In this document: one piece after another, positions 1 to 8,866 of the stretch | Position numbering within the stretch: the stretch's first letter is position 1 | Layout: each line of letters begins with the position of its first letter | From: Pseudovibrio japonicus | GTDB taxonomy: Bacteria; Pseudomonadota; Alphaproteobacteria; Rhizobiales; Stappiaceae | DNA: 64,000 bases | Direction: 5' to 3' | Assembly: GCF_014651595.1 (NCBI RefSeq) | Contig: NZ_BMXE01000003.1 | Coordinates: 248,001 to 312,000 of the forward strand | The notes under the pieces: generated by a model | The model's input: only the letters and a program-made list of their open reading frames with translations | Database searches by the model: none | What the model was told of the DNA's origin: nothing | Program-made: the position numbers and the translations under genes

Positions 1-1940
1 TGCGCGCCGGGCTGGTGGAGGATGCCCCTTGCCCGGTTTGTGGTTCTGACCAGCACCCCGTAGATACACAGGAGGGCCGGGCTGCGTTGGACACGCTGTT
101 CGGCGACGTGTTTCTACAGCGCAAGGAAGCGGAAGAAGCTTGTGCAGCTGCGCGGCGAAATCTAGACGAGATCAATCAGAAACTTGCTGCCTGTAAAGCC
201 TCGAAGCAAAACGCCTTTGAGCTGCAAAACCGCTATGCAGCGGAAGCAGATGCTTTGCGCACCTCTGCCGATCAGCAATGGGCTGTGCTGGAACCTCCCT
301 TTGCTCTGGAGCTGAGCGTTGATGATGTTCTTGAGACGCCAGAGCTGCTGGATGGGGTGCTGGATGAGGTAGTCCTCAAGGTAGAGGACTTGCGCCGCGT
401 TCTGGATCAGGATGAAACGCTCCGCAAGGATCTGGAACAGCTGGACAGCAAGCTGCGGGAGTTGCGCGGGGCACATCACAAAACGGCGACCGAGCAACGG
501 CAGAACGCTGAAGCGATTTCAGTAATCCGTGCGGAGCTTTCGCGCACTGAAGGGCGGCATAACGAGAACTCAGCGGCGCAAGTGCGTATGGAGCAGCGGT
601 TGACTAAGATGCTGGAGGCCGGTGGCATGGCCGTCGTGTCTCTTGCTGCCGAGCTGCCAGCGCTGAGGGATGATTTGCAGGAGCGCATTTCCAATTGGAA
701 TGCGCTTGAGCTGCAGGAGGGGACAACTGCTGCGGCCCTGCAATTTCTTGAGCAGAAGACGAGTGGTCTTGTTGAGCGGCGTGACGGGCTTGCCAAAACA
801 TCCGGTGAGTTGCAGCGCCAACTGGAGCACCTTCGGACGCGGCATCAGGAGCGGTCTGCTGAGCGTAAATTGCTGCTGGGCGGTATGGCAACAGCAGCCC
901 ATCGGGCAGCGGTTGACGAAAAACATAGCAACGCAAAAGAACGCGTAAAAAACGCAAGTAACGCACAAAACAACGCAAGAGATGAATTTGGGCGCCTTGA
1001 GGCTGGCTTAGCGGCGGCAAAGGCTGCTGAGGCAAAAGCGATTTTGGCGCTAACGGATTGTTCTGACAAGTTAAACTCGGAGCTTGCTGTTCTGGGGCTT
1101 ATGAGGGATGCCTATGATGGCCTGCGGGAGAGGGCATCTCACGAGCTGGACGCGCTGACGCTTGAGCTGAAGGCGCTGGATGATGCTTACATAGCAGCGC
1201 AAACTGCTGTTTCCACTTGGGAAAAGGAGCTTGCTGCGGTTCAGGCATTGCCTATGCCAGACCAGCCGCAGGAGGAGTTATCCTCTCAGCTGGAGACAAC
1301 CAAGCAGGTGCTTTCTAGCTTGCAGGTCAAACGCGGCGTTCTTTCTGAGAAGCTGCGGGTCGATGCTGAGGCGCGGGAAAAAGCCAAACAAATCATGGGC
1401 TTGCTTATGGAGGCAAAAGAGACTGCCAAGACCTGGGGAGCGATTTCTGAGGCGATTGGGTCTGCTGATGGCTCCAAGTTCCAGAAGGTGGCGCAGGGAG
1501 TTACTCTCGATTTGCTGGTGGAATTGGCCAACAAACAGCTGCACCAGCTCAAACCACGTTACCAGCTCAAACGCGCTGATTTCGGTCTCGGCCTTTTTGT
1601 TATCGACCGCGATATGGGCGACACACCACGTTCCACACGCTCGCTAAGTGGCGGAGAACGCTTCCTTATTTCGCTTAGCTTGGCTCTGGCTCTGTCCGGT
1701 TTGGAAGGCCGCCAGTCGTTTGTTGACACGCTCTTTATTGACGAAGGCTTCGGTTCATTGGACGCTGAAAGCCTTGACCTTGCCATTGATGCACTGGAAA
1801 TGTTGCAAGGGCAGGGGAGAAAAGTTGGCGTCATCAGCCACGTGGAAGCGCTGAAGGATCGGATTCCAGTTCAGGTTCAGGTACTTAGACAGGGAGCAGG
1901 GCGGAGCCGCGTTGCCGTCAATGCCCCGGCAGGATGGTGA
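1..1940 (+). CDS. sbcC: Exonuclease subunit SbcC, C-terminal part (5' end outside window)
   Basis: Large ATPase subunit of the SbcCD (Rad50/Mre11-like) nuclease, which opens DNA hairpins and processes double-strand ends. The reading frame is open from the first bases, so the N-terminal Walker A half lies upstream of the window. The visible part starts at the zinc hook (CPVCGSDQHP, the CxxC that dimerises SMC/Rad50 proteins), continues through about 450 residues of Gln/Glu/Leu-rich coiled coil and ends in an ABC head: signature motif SLSGGERFLISLSLALAL, Walker B/D-loop FIDEGFGSLDAESLD and the switch histidine in VISHVE. The length after the hook suits SbcC. The partner sbcD would be expected upstream and cannot be seen. 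Confidence 0.93.
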   Translation, partial: RAGLVEDAPCPVCGSDQHPVDTQEGRAALDTLFGDVFLQRKEAEEACAAARRNLDEINQKLAACKASKQNAFELQNRYAAEADALRTSADQQWAVLEPPFALELSVDDVLETPELLDGVLDEVVLKVEDLRRVLDQDETLRKDLEQLDSKLRELRGAHHKTATEQRQNAEAISVIRAELSRTEGRHNENSAAQVRMEQRLTKMLEAGGMAVVSLAAELPALRDDLQERISNWNALELQEGTTAAALQFLEQKTSGLVERRDGLAKTSGELQRQLEHLRTRHQERSAERKLLLGGMATAAHRAAVDEKHSNAKERVKNASNAQNNARDEFGRLEAGLAAAKAAEAKAILALTDCSDKLNSELAVLGLMRDAYDGLRERASHELDALTLELKALDDAYIAAQTAVSTWEKELAAVQALPMPDQPQEELSSQLETTKQVLSSLQVKRGVLSEKLRVDAEAREKAKQIMGLLMEAKETAKTWGAISEAIGSADGSKFQKVAQGVTLDLLVELANKQLHQLKPRYQLKRADFGLGLFVIDRDMGDTPRSTRSLSGGERFLISLSLALALSGLEGRQSFVDTLFIDEGFGSLDAESLDLAIDALEMLQGQGRKVGVISHVEALKDRIPVQVQVLRQGAGRSRVAVNAPAGW

Positions 1941-1985
1941 TAAGTCCTTTTGGGTTCCCTTTGGCTTGATTGCTGGTGCGCGGGC

Positions 1986-4052
1986 TTAGTCTCCCGCATG
2001 GGACAGCTCTCCTGCACCGTTAACTGCTTGTTTTTCCGCTTCTTTCAGCTTCTGGGAGGTTTGCTGAAGCGCTGAGATGTACTCGTCCAGAGCCTGAATT
2101 TCCAAATTGGCATTACTGACATGCTTTGCCATTTCGCCATCCAGCGTTTGCGGGCGGCCAATCAGGTAGCCTTGCACTTCGTCGCAGGATTCTGCGCACA
2201 GAAGCGCTAATTCCGGTTCAGTTTCAACACCTTCTGCGATGACTTCCATTCCCAGAGCCTGCCCCAAATGGATGACTGCGCGGATAATGGCCGCAAGTTC
2301 CGGTGTGTGGGTTACCCCCTTTACGAAGCTGCGATCGATCTTCAGGCGGTCAAACGGAAAGCGGCGGAGATAGCTGAGGGAGGAGTAGCCGATGCCAAAG
2401 TCGTCAAGCGCGATGGTGATGCCTAACGCCTTGAGTTGGTTGAGGATACTGAGGGCGCGGCGATTGTCGTGAATGAGCACGCTCTCGGTGATCTCCAGCT
2501 CCAGACGTTCCGGAGACAGGCCGCTGTTGGCCAGTGCGTTTTCCACTTCCTCAATAAGATATTCATCACAGAACTGGACTGGACTGAGGTTCACCCCCAC
2601 ACGGTACTGTTCCGGCCACTGCGCGGCTTGCCTACATGCTTCGTTCAAGACCCAGCGACCAATTGGAACAATCAGGCCGCTTTCTTCGGCAACCGGTATG
2701 AACTTGTTCGGGCTGATCTGGCCCTTCTCCGGATGGTTCCAGCGCAGGAGTGCTTCAAAGCCAACAATCAGGCGCGTGTCAGAGCGTGCCTGTGGTTGGA
2801 AGTGGAGTTGAAACTCTCGGTTTTTCAGAGCGTTACGCAGATCGCCTTCCATGGTTCTTCTCAGCAGGATGCTCTCTTCCATTTTTGCTTCAAAGAACGC
2901 GAACGTGTTCCGGCCCGCTTCTTTCGCCTCGTAAAGGGCAATGTCTGCCTTGGACATCAGCTCGTCGGGGTCGGTCCCATGGTCAGGAATAAGGGCGATG
3001 CCGATGCTGGCACTCGTCCTGACGGTGATGCTGTTGCCCACATGGATTGGCTTTGACAGCACATCGATGATCTTATTTGTCAGCAGGCCAACTTCAGCGT
3101 CCGATTTGTTGTTGACCTGGATTATGGCGAACTCATCTCCGCCAAGCCGTGCAGCCATGTCATGGTGGCTTATACAGGCGTTGAGACGATGCGCGACAGT
3201 CTGGATGAGTTTATCGCCCACCGGGTGGCCATATAAGTCGTTGATATCCTTGAAACGATCCAAGTCTATCAGCAGGACTGCAGATGTGGTGCCATCGGCA
3301 CTCATCTGGGTTTGAATGGCTTGTTGGAAGCGTTCGCGGAAGTACGTTCGGTTGGGCAGTCCGGTCAGCATGTCGTGTTGGGCGAGGTGCCTGATACGGG
3401 CTTCGTCTTCCTTTTGCTTACGCATGTCGCGGATAGCTGAAATGCGAAGAGTCTCGCCTACCACTTCAATCAGACGGCCTCGTACTTCCACCGGAATGCG
3501 TTCTCCGGTTTTGCTGAGCAGCACGCTCTCCTGCGGGGTGGCTTCATTGGCGAGGAGGTTGGCGCGGGCCTGCTCTTTGTAATCGGGTGCTACATGAGAC
3601 AGCAGAAGGCTACCAGTTAATTCTTCTGCAGAGTAGCCGAGAAGCTCGTAAATGACGTGATTACACTCCACGACTACGCCATCTCTTGAGAGTGTAAGGC
3701 CTTCGAAAGCCCCTTCTGCAAAGGTGGCGAGCTTGGTAAGCTCTTCCTGATGCTTACTATTTGATGTTTCAGTGATTTTTCGCCGTATCTCTTCGCTTTG
3801 CAGCTTGTCGAGATATGAGTTGAAGAGGGACGCAAGGCGTTTGTGGGGATCTTTTTCCCGGATCGGTAGGCGTTCATCCAGTTTTGCATCGTGCCAGAGT
3901 AGTTTGCCAATGAGGTTCTCCATCTGGCGGACGCTGGAGGCAATTGTAGGCTCTGTGAGGTCACCATGATTAGGTTTGCGGAACAGGCCCGAAAATCTTA
4001 GAGGGATAAAGAGAAGGCGTAATACTGGCTGGAAAAGGGCTTTAAAATGCAT
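1986..4052 (-). CDS. PAS-GGDEF-EAL bifunctional c-di-GMP signalling protein
   Basis: Predicted diguanylate cyclase/phosphodiesterase of 688 residues. A short hydrophobic N-terminus (about residues 5-25) may attach it to the membrane, but no full transmembrane pair is seen. A PAS domain follows (about 110-220, with NHVIYELLGYSAEEL), then a GGDEF domain with intact RLGGDEF near residue 303, then an EAL domain with FEALLRW near 432 and the loop DDFGIGYSSLSYL, so both catalytic centres look intact. The ATG is preceded on the coding strand by GGGGGTACCCAA, a usable ribosome site. It converges with sbcC, leaving only 45 bp. The net activity (synthesis or breakdown) cannot be told from sequence; the PAS ligand is unknown. 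Confidence 0.9.
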   Translation of the reverse strand: MHFKALFQPVLRLLFIPLRFSGLFRKPNHGDLTEPTIASSVRQMENLIGKLLWHDAKLDERLPIREKDPHKRLASLFNSYLDKLQSEEIRRKITETSNSKHQEELTKLATFAEGAFEGLTLSRDGVVVECNHVIYELLGYSAEELTGSLLLSHVAPDYKEQARANLLANEATPQESVLLSKTGERIPVEVRGRLIEVVGETLRISAIRDMRKQKEDEARIRHLAQHDMLTGLPNRTYFRERFQQAIQTQMSADGTTSAVLLIDLDRFKDINDLYGHPVGDKLIQTVAHRLNACISHHDMAARLGGDEFAIIQVNNKSDAEVGLLTNKIIDVLSKPIHVGNSITVRTSASIGIALIPDHGTDPDELMSKADIALYEAKEAGRNTFAFFEAKMEESILLRRTMEGDLRNALKNREFQLHFQPQARSDTRLIVGFEALLRWNHPEKGQISPNKFIPVAEESGLIVPIGRWVLNEACRQAAQWPEQYRVGVNLSPVQFCDEYLIEEVENALANSGLSPERLELEITESVLIHDNRRALSILNQLKALGITIALDDFGIGYSSLSYLRRFPFDRLKIDRSFVKGVTHTPELAAIIRAVIHLGQALGMEVIAEGVETEPELALLCAESCDEVQGYLIGRPQTLDGEMAKHVSNANLEIQALDEYISALQQTSQKLKEAEKQAVNGAGELSHAGD

Positions 4053-4394
4053 TTGGGTACCCCCAAGAAACTACTAAGCATAATCAATTGAATTTGTTGC
4101 GTATTTATTAATAATTTTAACGATTATCACTGATTGATTATCGGAACTAAAGACGGTGAGCGTGTTTTGATTGGGAGCACAATCTCGAAAATGGTAAGTA
4201 AATCCTTTGCTTTGTTTTAGTGTTTGTGCTGGTGAATACTCGTATTCGACTTCAATTTGAAAGAACAAGTATCACGTCTATAAATAATGAATCTCTTCTC
4301 TTTTCACAGAAGCATATAGTTCACTTTTTATGGGCAATTGATGTGCATTGTATTTCTCCATCTTGCTTGAACAGCTTCTAGGTGATCTTGAGCG
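4053..4394. other. AT-rich intergenic region
   Basis: About 340 bp between the divergent GGDEF-EAL gene and the HAD-like gene. It is clearly more AT-rich than its surroundings and should hold both promoters. A 64-codon frame on the minus strand has no recognisable content and was not called. No RNA gene or repeat was seen. Confidence 0.5.
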
Positions 4395-5213
4395 ATGCAG
4401 TGGTCCAGCTTATTTCTATACTCAGCAGTTTCAGTATTACAGCCAACCGGCGGTGAGCGGGATAACATCCTTCCAAGCTGGAGTTCTACCAACGTGCGTC
4501 ATGGTCTCGTGGAAAGTATTGAACGCATGGCAAATGCTGGCAGCCCGGAATTTGTGAAGGTTGATGAACGTGTTGCGGTTGTCGTTGGTGATGGGGCTCT
4601 GTGGAGCGAGGCCCTTTCGGGGGCAGACAACAAAGTCCTCTCTCCAGATACAGACGGGGGGCTGAGCAATTTTGCGGATTACAGCGAGCAGGTACGTGCC
4701 CTTCTTTCTTTAAGTGGACCGTCGGCTTCTGGCGCGACATACCGGGAATTTGCCTATGAGCCGCTGAAGGAGTTGGTGGCTTTTCTCAAAGCGCATCAGT
4801 TTCAGATCTGGGTTCTGAGCTTTGGAGACCATGAGGTGGATCGCACTATGGTCGAATTGAATTACGGTCTGGAGCGATTTCGTGTGATTGAAGTGATTCA
4901 CCGTGACAATGCAGCACCCTCAACGGATCTTGCGCGCTCCATCTGGGAGCGGATCGGGACGGAGCCCAAGGTTTTCTTGGGGCATACACAGGATGATTTG
5001 GGTCTGCTGAAGCTTGCGGGTAAGGCCGATGGTGTACTGAAAATCCAGATTGCTGCTGGGCATCATGCGTCAGCCAGGTCGTCTGACGCAAGCTCTTATG
5101 AAGGTGCCGCACCGGGAAGCTCCTGGAATTTTGTAATTTCTCCCGAGGAGCATTGGCTAAGGAGATTCTCCTGGCAGGCTCCTGCCGTGAGTGGATTTCG
5201 CAATAATCAGTAG
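4395..5213 (+). CDS. HAD-superfamily-like protein with degenerate active site
   Basis: A 272-residue protein whose layout follows the acid-phosphatase-like HAD family: a LPSW segment near residue 26, a GSPEFV...ERVAV run into motif I, a PLKELVAFLKAHQF...VLSFG motif II, and a C-terminal GHTQDDLGLL resembling the motif IV GNSDGDLQML. In motif I the family pattern AVFDNDGTLW reads AVVVGDGALW here, so the nucleophilic Asp is Val64 while the second Asp (Asp66) and Trp70 remain; motif IV is also altered. It therefore probably lacks phosphatase activity. Family members often carry a signal peptide; here only a weak hydrophobic start is seen and a TGA lies just upstream, so no longer start is possible. 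AGGTGA 9 nt before the ATG can serve as ribosome site. Confidence 0.6.
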   Translation: MQWSSLFLYSAVSVLQPTGGERDNILPSWSSTNVRHGLVESIERMANAGSPEFVKVDERVAVVVGDGALWSEALSGADNKVLSPDTDGGLSNFADYSEQVRALLSLSGPSASGATYREFAYEPLKELVAFLKAHQFQIWVLSFGDHEVDRTMVELNYGLERFRVIEVIHRDNAAPSTDLARSIWERIGTEPKVFLGHTQDDLGLLKLAGKADGVLKIQIAAGHHASARSSDASSYEGAAPGSSWNFVISPEEHWLRRFSWQAPAVSGFRNNQ

Positions 5214-5434
5214 AATATACTAAGACCTTCGTAGAGGTTTTTCTGAGTTATATTTGAATGGTTGTAGTTTTAATCGATTGAAGTGCTGGGTGCGTCCCTC
5301 GTTGCAAATAATTTCTGCTTTTCGAGAAGTAATTTTATCTGGTTTGACCAAGATCAATGATTGGTTGGAGTACTCTGATATCTCTGAATACAGCTTCGGC
5401 TGGCACTCGGATGGGGGAGTGTCAACTATCTTAA

Positions 5435-5467
5435 AGGCGTGTACCAGCGGGTGCACGCCTCTTTTTT
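5435..5467 (+). terminator. Strong rho-independent terminator
   Basis: An 11-bp stem (left arm AGGCGTGTACC, right arm GGTGCACGCCT, one G-U pair) with an AGCG loop, followed by CTTTTTTG. It lies 220 bp beyond the HAD-like gene, so it ends either a long 3' UTR or a separate small transcript. Confidence 0.8.
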
Positions 5468-5584
5468 GCTCGCATCGCTGGCGGTTCATCTGGCTGGATT
5501 GACGTTGCCCCCAGACTGCATTTCCTAAACTATCCATTTTTCCAGTTGTATATGCTTCCCTAATCTAGGATATTTCCGCTGTTG

Positions 5585-5765
5585 GGTTCAACAAGAGGCC
5601 AAGCCTCTTAGATGAAAAGGGAATGCGGTAGGGACGACCAAAGATGGGCCCGAGCCGCAGCTGCCCCCGCAACTGTTACGTGGTGCGTCTTTCATGCAAG
5701 CCACTGGAGATGATCTCTGGGAAGGCGAAAGATGCAAAAGCCACAAGCCAGGAAACCTGCCCGAC
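5585..5765 (+). promoter_or_regulatory. Cobalamin (B12) riboswitch
   Basis: Conserved cobalamin-riboswitch blocks occur in order: AAAAGGGAATGCGGT (near 5618), the B12-box core GCCGCAGCTGCCCCCGCAAC (near 5653), AGCCACTG, CTGGGAAGGC and the terminal AAGCCAGGAAACCTGCC (ends near 5761). Downstream, the small hairpin TCGCAC-GGTGG-GTGCGA (5797-5813) abuts the GAGGAG ribosome site of the next gene and could be part of the expression platform. The expected effect is repression of the CbiM-like gene when adenosylcobalamin is plentiful. The 5' boundary is approximate. Confidence 0.95.
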
Positions 5766-5828
5766 ATGACATAAACTCAGCCCTTATTGGGTGCCATCGC
5801 ACGGTGGGTGCGAAGAGGAGCATTAGAA

Positions 5829-6494
5829 ATGCACATTGAACCGGGTTACGTATCGGCGGCCAAGGTAGTGGCTGCCAATGCAGGCGCAGTTGCTGTTTTT
5901 GTCTGGGGCTGCAAACAGCAGCTCTCCGACTTTCTGAAAGAGCCGCTCACACCGCTGAAAACACTGCTTGCCGCAGGGTTCTTCTCCATTTTCATGCAGA
6001 GTTTCCATATGTCGGTTGGGCCATCTGAGCTTCACTTTGTTGGCGCGATGGCAATGTACCTGACACTTGGCTTTACGCCTGTCCTTCTCGGCTTTGCTAT
6101 TGGCTTGCTGTTTCAGGGGCTCGTTTTTGATCCGCAGGACCTTTACCACCTGGGCATCAACAGCCTGTCTTTGATGCTGCCGTTGATCTCTGTTCATTAC
6201 CTGAGCGGTAGCGCGCTGTTCAAAAAGAAGCTTACCAAGCGTGTGAGCTTTGCGCAGATCGTGAAGCTGGACGCTATGTACTACACTGGCGTGACCGGCA
6301 TGGTTGGTTTCTGGCTGATGATTGGCGACGTTGCGACGCCGTTCACCGCATGGGGGCAGTTCGCGCTGTCTTATCTGGCGATTGTGGCGCTTGAGCCGGT
6401 TGTTACCTTCGTTGTTGTGAAGGGCCTGAAGGCTGTTGAGGGCAACGTTATCGTACGGAATCTGACAGTGGTTCCGCAGCTGAAGCTCGCCTAA
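5829..6494 (+). CDS. CbiM-like ECF-type cobalt/cobalamin-linked transport permease (stand-alone)
   Basis: A 221-residue polytopic membrane protein of the CbiM/NikM family of substrate-capture permeases. The mature N-terminus MHIEPGY matches the family start MHIxxGY, in which Met1-His2-Ile form the metal-binding tip; this fixes the start at the ATG 9 nt after GAGGAG rather than at an upstream in-frame ATG. About six hydrophobic segments follow, with the conserved FHMSVGPSELHFVGA region. It sits directly under the cobalamin riboswitch, which supports a role in cobalt or corrinoid uptake. No cbiN, cbiQ or cbiO gene follows: a terminator and ettA come next. It may use ATPases encoded elsewhere or work alone. 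Confidence 0.85.
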   Translation: MHIEPGYVSAAKVVAANAGAVAVFVWGCKQQLSDFLKEPLTPLKTLLAAGFFSIFMQSFHMSVGPSELHFVGAMAMYLTLGFTPVLLGFAIGLLFQGLVFDPQDLYHLGINSLSLMLPLISVHYLSGSALFKKKLTKRVSFAQIVKLDAMYYTGVTGMVGFWLMIGDVATPFTAWGQFALSYLAIVALEPVVTFVVVKGLKAVEGNVIVRNLTVVPQLKLA

Positions 6495-6518
6495 GAGTTT
6501 ACCGGATTATTCAGATTA

Positions 6519-6549
6519 GGGGCGGCGGTGCAAACCTGCCGCCCTTTTT
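6519..6549 (+). terminator. Rho-independent terminator after the CbiM-like gene
   Basis: GC stem GGGCGGC / GCCGCCC around a short loop, followed by five T residues. It isolates the riboswitch-controlled gene as a single-gene unit. Confidence 0.85.
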
Positions 6550-6717
6550 CTTTGTTATGGGCCGGTCGTCACTGCCGAAAAACACGCGGCCTTACTAGAA
6601 AAATCGGCGGATTTGATCATCGCTGAAACGATATGCATTGCCCCATGGCGCGGCTTCCACTATGAGTGCTCTCCAGAGAATTCATTGTTGACACATATCA
6701 GGAGATGCAGGCAGTCC

Positions 6718-8367
6718 ATGGCGCGCCAGTTCATCTATCACATGCACGGGGTCTCCAAGGCCTACGGTGCAAAAAAAGTACTCGATAACATTCACCTGTC
6801 TTTCTACCCGGATGCGAAGATCGGTATCCTGGGTCCAAACGGTGCAGGTAAGTCTACTCTTTTGAAGATCATGGCTGGTCTGGATAAAGAGTACACCGGT
6901 GAAGCTTGGGCTGCAGAAGGTGCCAAGGTTGGCTACCTGCCGCAGGAGCCGCATCTGGACCCGGAAAAGAACGTTCTGGAAAACGTGATGGAAGGCGTTG
7001 CGCATAAGCAGGCGCTTCTGGATCGTTACAACGAACTGATGATGAACTACTCAGATGAGACCGCTGAAGAAGGCGCTCAGCTGCAGGACGTCATTGATGC
7101 GCAGGACCTGTGGAACCTGGAGAGCCAGGTTGAGATGGCAATGGAAGCGCTGCGCTGCCCTCCATCTGACAGTTCTGTTGTGAACCTTTCCGGTGGTGAG
7201 CGCCGCCGTGTTGCGCTTTGTAAGCTTCTGCTTTCCGAGCCTGACTTGCTGCTGCTTGACGAACCGACCAACCACCTTGACGCTGAGACCGTTCACTGGC
7301 TGGAACGCCATCTGCGTGAATTCAAGGGCTCTGTGCTGATCATCACCCACGATCGCTACTTCCTTGATAACGTGACTGGCTGGATTCTGGAGCTCGACCG
7401 CGGTCAGGGCATCCCGTATGAAGGTAACTACACCACATACCTTGAGAAGAAGACCAAGCGTATGGAGCAGGAAGGTCGTGAAAACATGGCTCGCTCCCGT
7501 GCGATCAAGCGCGAACGCGAATGGATGGGTATGTCTCCGAAAGGCCGTCAGACCAAGTCAAAAGCGCGTATCCGGGCTTATGACGATCTGTTGGCTGCTC
7601 AGGAAGAGCGTATGCCGTCCATCGAGCAGATCCTTATTCCTGTTGGTGAGCGCCTGGGTAACAACGTTATCGATCTGGAAAATGTTTCCAAGGGCTTTGG
7701 TGACCGTCTGCTGATTGACGATCTTTCCTTTAAACTGCCACGCGGTGGTATTGTTGGCGTGATCGGTCCAAACGGTGCTGGTAAATCAACTCTCTTCAAG
7801 CTGCTGACCGGTCAGGAAACACCTGACAGCGGTAAAGTAGAGCTTGGTGAGCGCGTCCACCTTGGCTACGTGGATCAGTCCCGCGATAAACTGGATGACA
7901 GCAAAACCGTTTGGGAAGAGATTTCCGAGGGTGCTGAAGTGATCTATCTGGACAAGAAAGAGATCAACTCACGCGCTTACTGTTCTTCCTTCAACTTCAA
8001 GGGCCCTCAGCAGCAGGCGAAAGTTGGCGATCTTTCCGGTGGTCAGCGTAACCGCGTGCACCTTGCCAAGGTTCTGAAGTCCGGCGCAAACGTGCTGCTG
8101 CTCGATGAGCCGACGAACGATCTTGATACTGAAACCCTTGCAGCGCTTGAAGATGCTCTTGAGAGCTACGCAGGTTGTGCGGTTGTTATCTCGCACGATC
8201 GTATGTTCCTTGACCGTCTTGCAACGCACATGCTGGCCTTTGAAGGTGATAGCCACGTTGAGTGGTTTGAAGGTAACTTTGAAGACTACGAAAAAGACAA
8301 GGTTCGCCGTTTGGGTGCACACGCTGCAGACCCGAGCCGCATCAAGTACAAGCCACTTACCCGCTAA
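6718..8367 (+). CDS. ettA: Energy-dependent translational throttle protein EttA (ABC-F)
   Basis: Soluble ABC-F ATPase that binds the ribosomal E site and gates early elongation according to ATP/ADP ratio. Two ABC cassettes are visible: Walker A GPNGAGKSTLLK with signature LSGGERRRVALCKLL and LLLLDEPTNHLDAET, then a charged linker (EGRENMARSRAIKRER) and a second Walker A GPNGAGKSTLFK, signature LSGGQRNRVHLAKVL and DEPTNDLDTET. MARQFIYHMHGVSKAYG is the typical EttA start, so the ATG at 6718 (after AGGAGA) is chosen over an upstream in-frame ATG, giving 549 residues against about 555 in E. coli. It is a single-gene unit between two terminators. Confidence 0.95.
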   Translation: MARQFIYHMHGVSKAYGAKKVLDNIHLSFYPDAKIGILGPNGAGKSTLLKIMAGLDKEYTGEAWAAEGAKVGYLPQEPHLDPEKNVLENVMEGVAHKQALLDRYNELMMNYSDETAEEGAQLQDVIDAQDLWNLESQVEMAMEALRCPPSDSSVVNLSGGERRRVALCKLLLSEPDLLLLDEPTNHLDAETVHWLERHLREFKGSVLIITHDRYFLDNVTGWILELDRGQGIPYEGNYTTYLEKKTKRMEQEGRENMARSRAIKREREWMGMSPKGRQTKSKARIRAYDDLLAAQEERMPSIEQILIPVGERLGNNVIDLENVSKGFGDRLLIDDLSFKLPRGGIVGVIGPNGAGKSTLFKLLTGQETPDSGKVELGERVHLGYVDQSRDKLDDSKTVWEEISEGAEVIYLDKKEINSRAYCSSFNFKGPQQQAKVGDLSGGQRNRVHLAKVLKSGANVLLLDEPTNDLDTETLAALEDALESYAGCAVVISHDRMFLDRLATHMLAFEGDSHVEWFEGNFEDYEKDKVRRLGAHAADPSRIKYKPLTR

Positions 8368-8390
8368 GGTTTGCTTGCTTGAGAGAATTA

Positions 8391-8416
8391 AGGCCCGCTT
8401 TGGCGGGCCTTTTTTG
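8391..8416 (+). terminator. Rho-independent terminator after ettA
   Basis: Perfect 8-bp stem AGGCCCGC / GCGGGCCT around TTTG, followed by a T run. Confidence 0.9.
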
Positions 8417-8428
8417 TTAGGGCGAACG

Positions 8429-8540
8429 GATAAGGCGTTTGCCTGAAAATGGCGGAGCAATACGTGCTCCGCTCTATCTGATGCTAGGAATTGTTGCCTA
8501 GTGCTTTTGCCATAGCGGCTGCCCAGCCATCGGTTCCGGT
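8429..8540 (+). repeat. Direct repeat copy A (chitinase 3' end)
   Basis: A 112-bp stretch that matches 11693-11805 in the same orientation with scattered mismatches. Shared blocks include GCGTTTGCCTG, GGCGGAGCAA, GTGCTCCGCT, GATGCTAGGA, GGCTGCCCA and CATCGGTTCCGGT. The second copy is the 3' end and downstream flank of the intact chitinase gene. Together the copies bracket the two glycosyltransferase genes. Confidence 0.85.
8484..8540 (-). pseudogene. Remnant of a second GH18 chitinase gene (last 18 codons)
   Basis: Read on the minus strand this gives TGTDGWAAAMAKALGNNS and stop, closely matching the end of the intact chitinase (TGTDAWAATMAAALGNQS and stop). Upstream of these codons the similarity ends abruptly. 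It is therefore the truncated tail of a paralogous chitinase gene, left by deletion or by insertion of the sugar-transferase segment. The substitutions show the duplication is not recent. Confidence 0.75.
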
Positions 8541-8866
8541 AGAAGATGACGCGCGACTTAGCCAAGCAGAAGTAGATGAACCAATCATCTAGTGCATCGT
8601 GAGCACGGACGATCAAGTGTGAGGCAGGAGCAGTATCTGAGTGAGGAGCACACAACTCGCGCTGCCAAGAGCTGCCGGCGAGATATTTGCAGTCTGACTT
8701 TTGCAAATGTGGCGGGAAGAGATCGTGGTTCTCAAGGCTGACCTACCGTCAACTGGTTGGGCTACTGCCCATACGAAATCTCATAGTCCCTAAATTAATC
8801 GTAATTTCAAATGCACAAGCCTAACGATATGTTGTTTGCGTTGTGGAGATATAAAATGAGATACTG
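8541..8866. other. Non-coding stretch between chitinase remnant and glycosyltransferase
   Basis: About 325 bp with no credible gene. Minus-strand frames can be read across part of it but show no recognisable domain and are broken. It may be eroded DNA at the edge of an insertion. The promoter of the glycosyltransferase pair should lie in its AT-rich last 120 bp. Confidence 0.4.

Noticed and set aside
8600-8750. Possible transposase fragment next to the chitinase remnant
   Set aside because: All six frames were read; they contain stops and no DDE, HTH or other transposase motif I could recognise.
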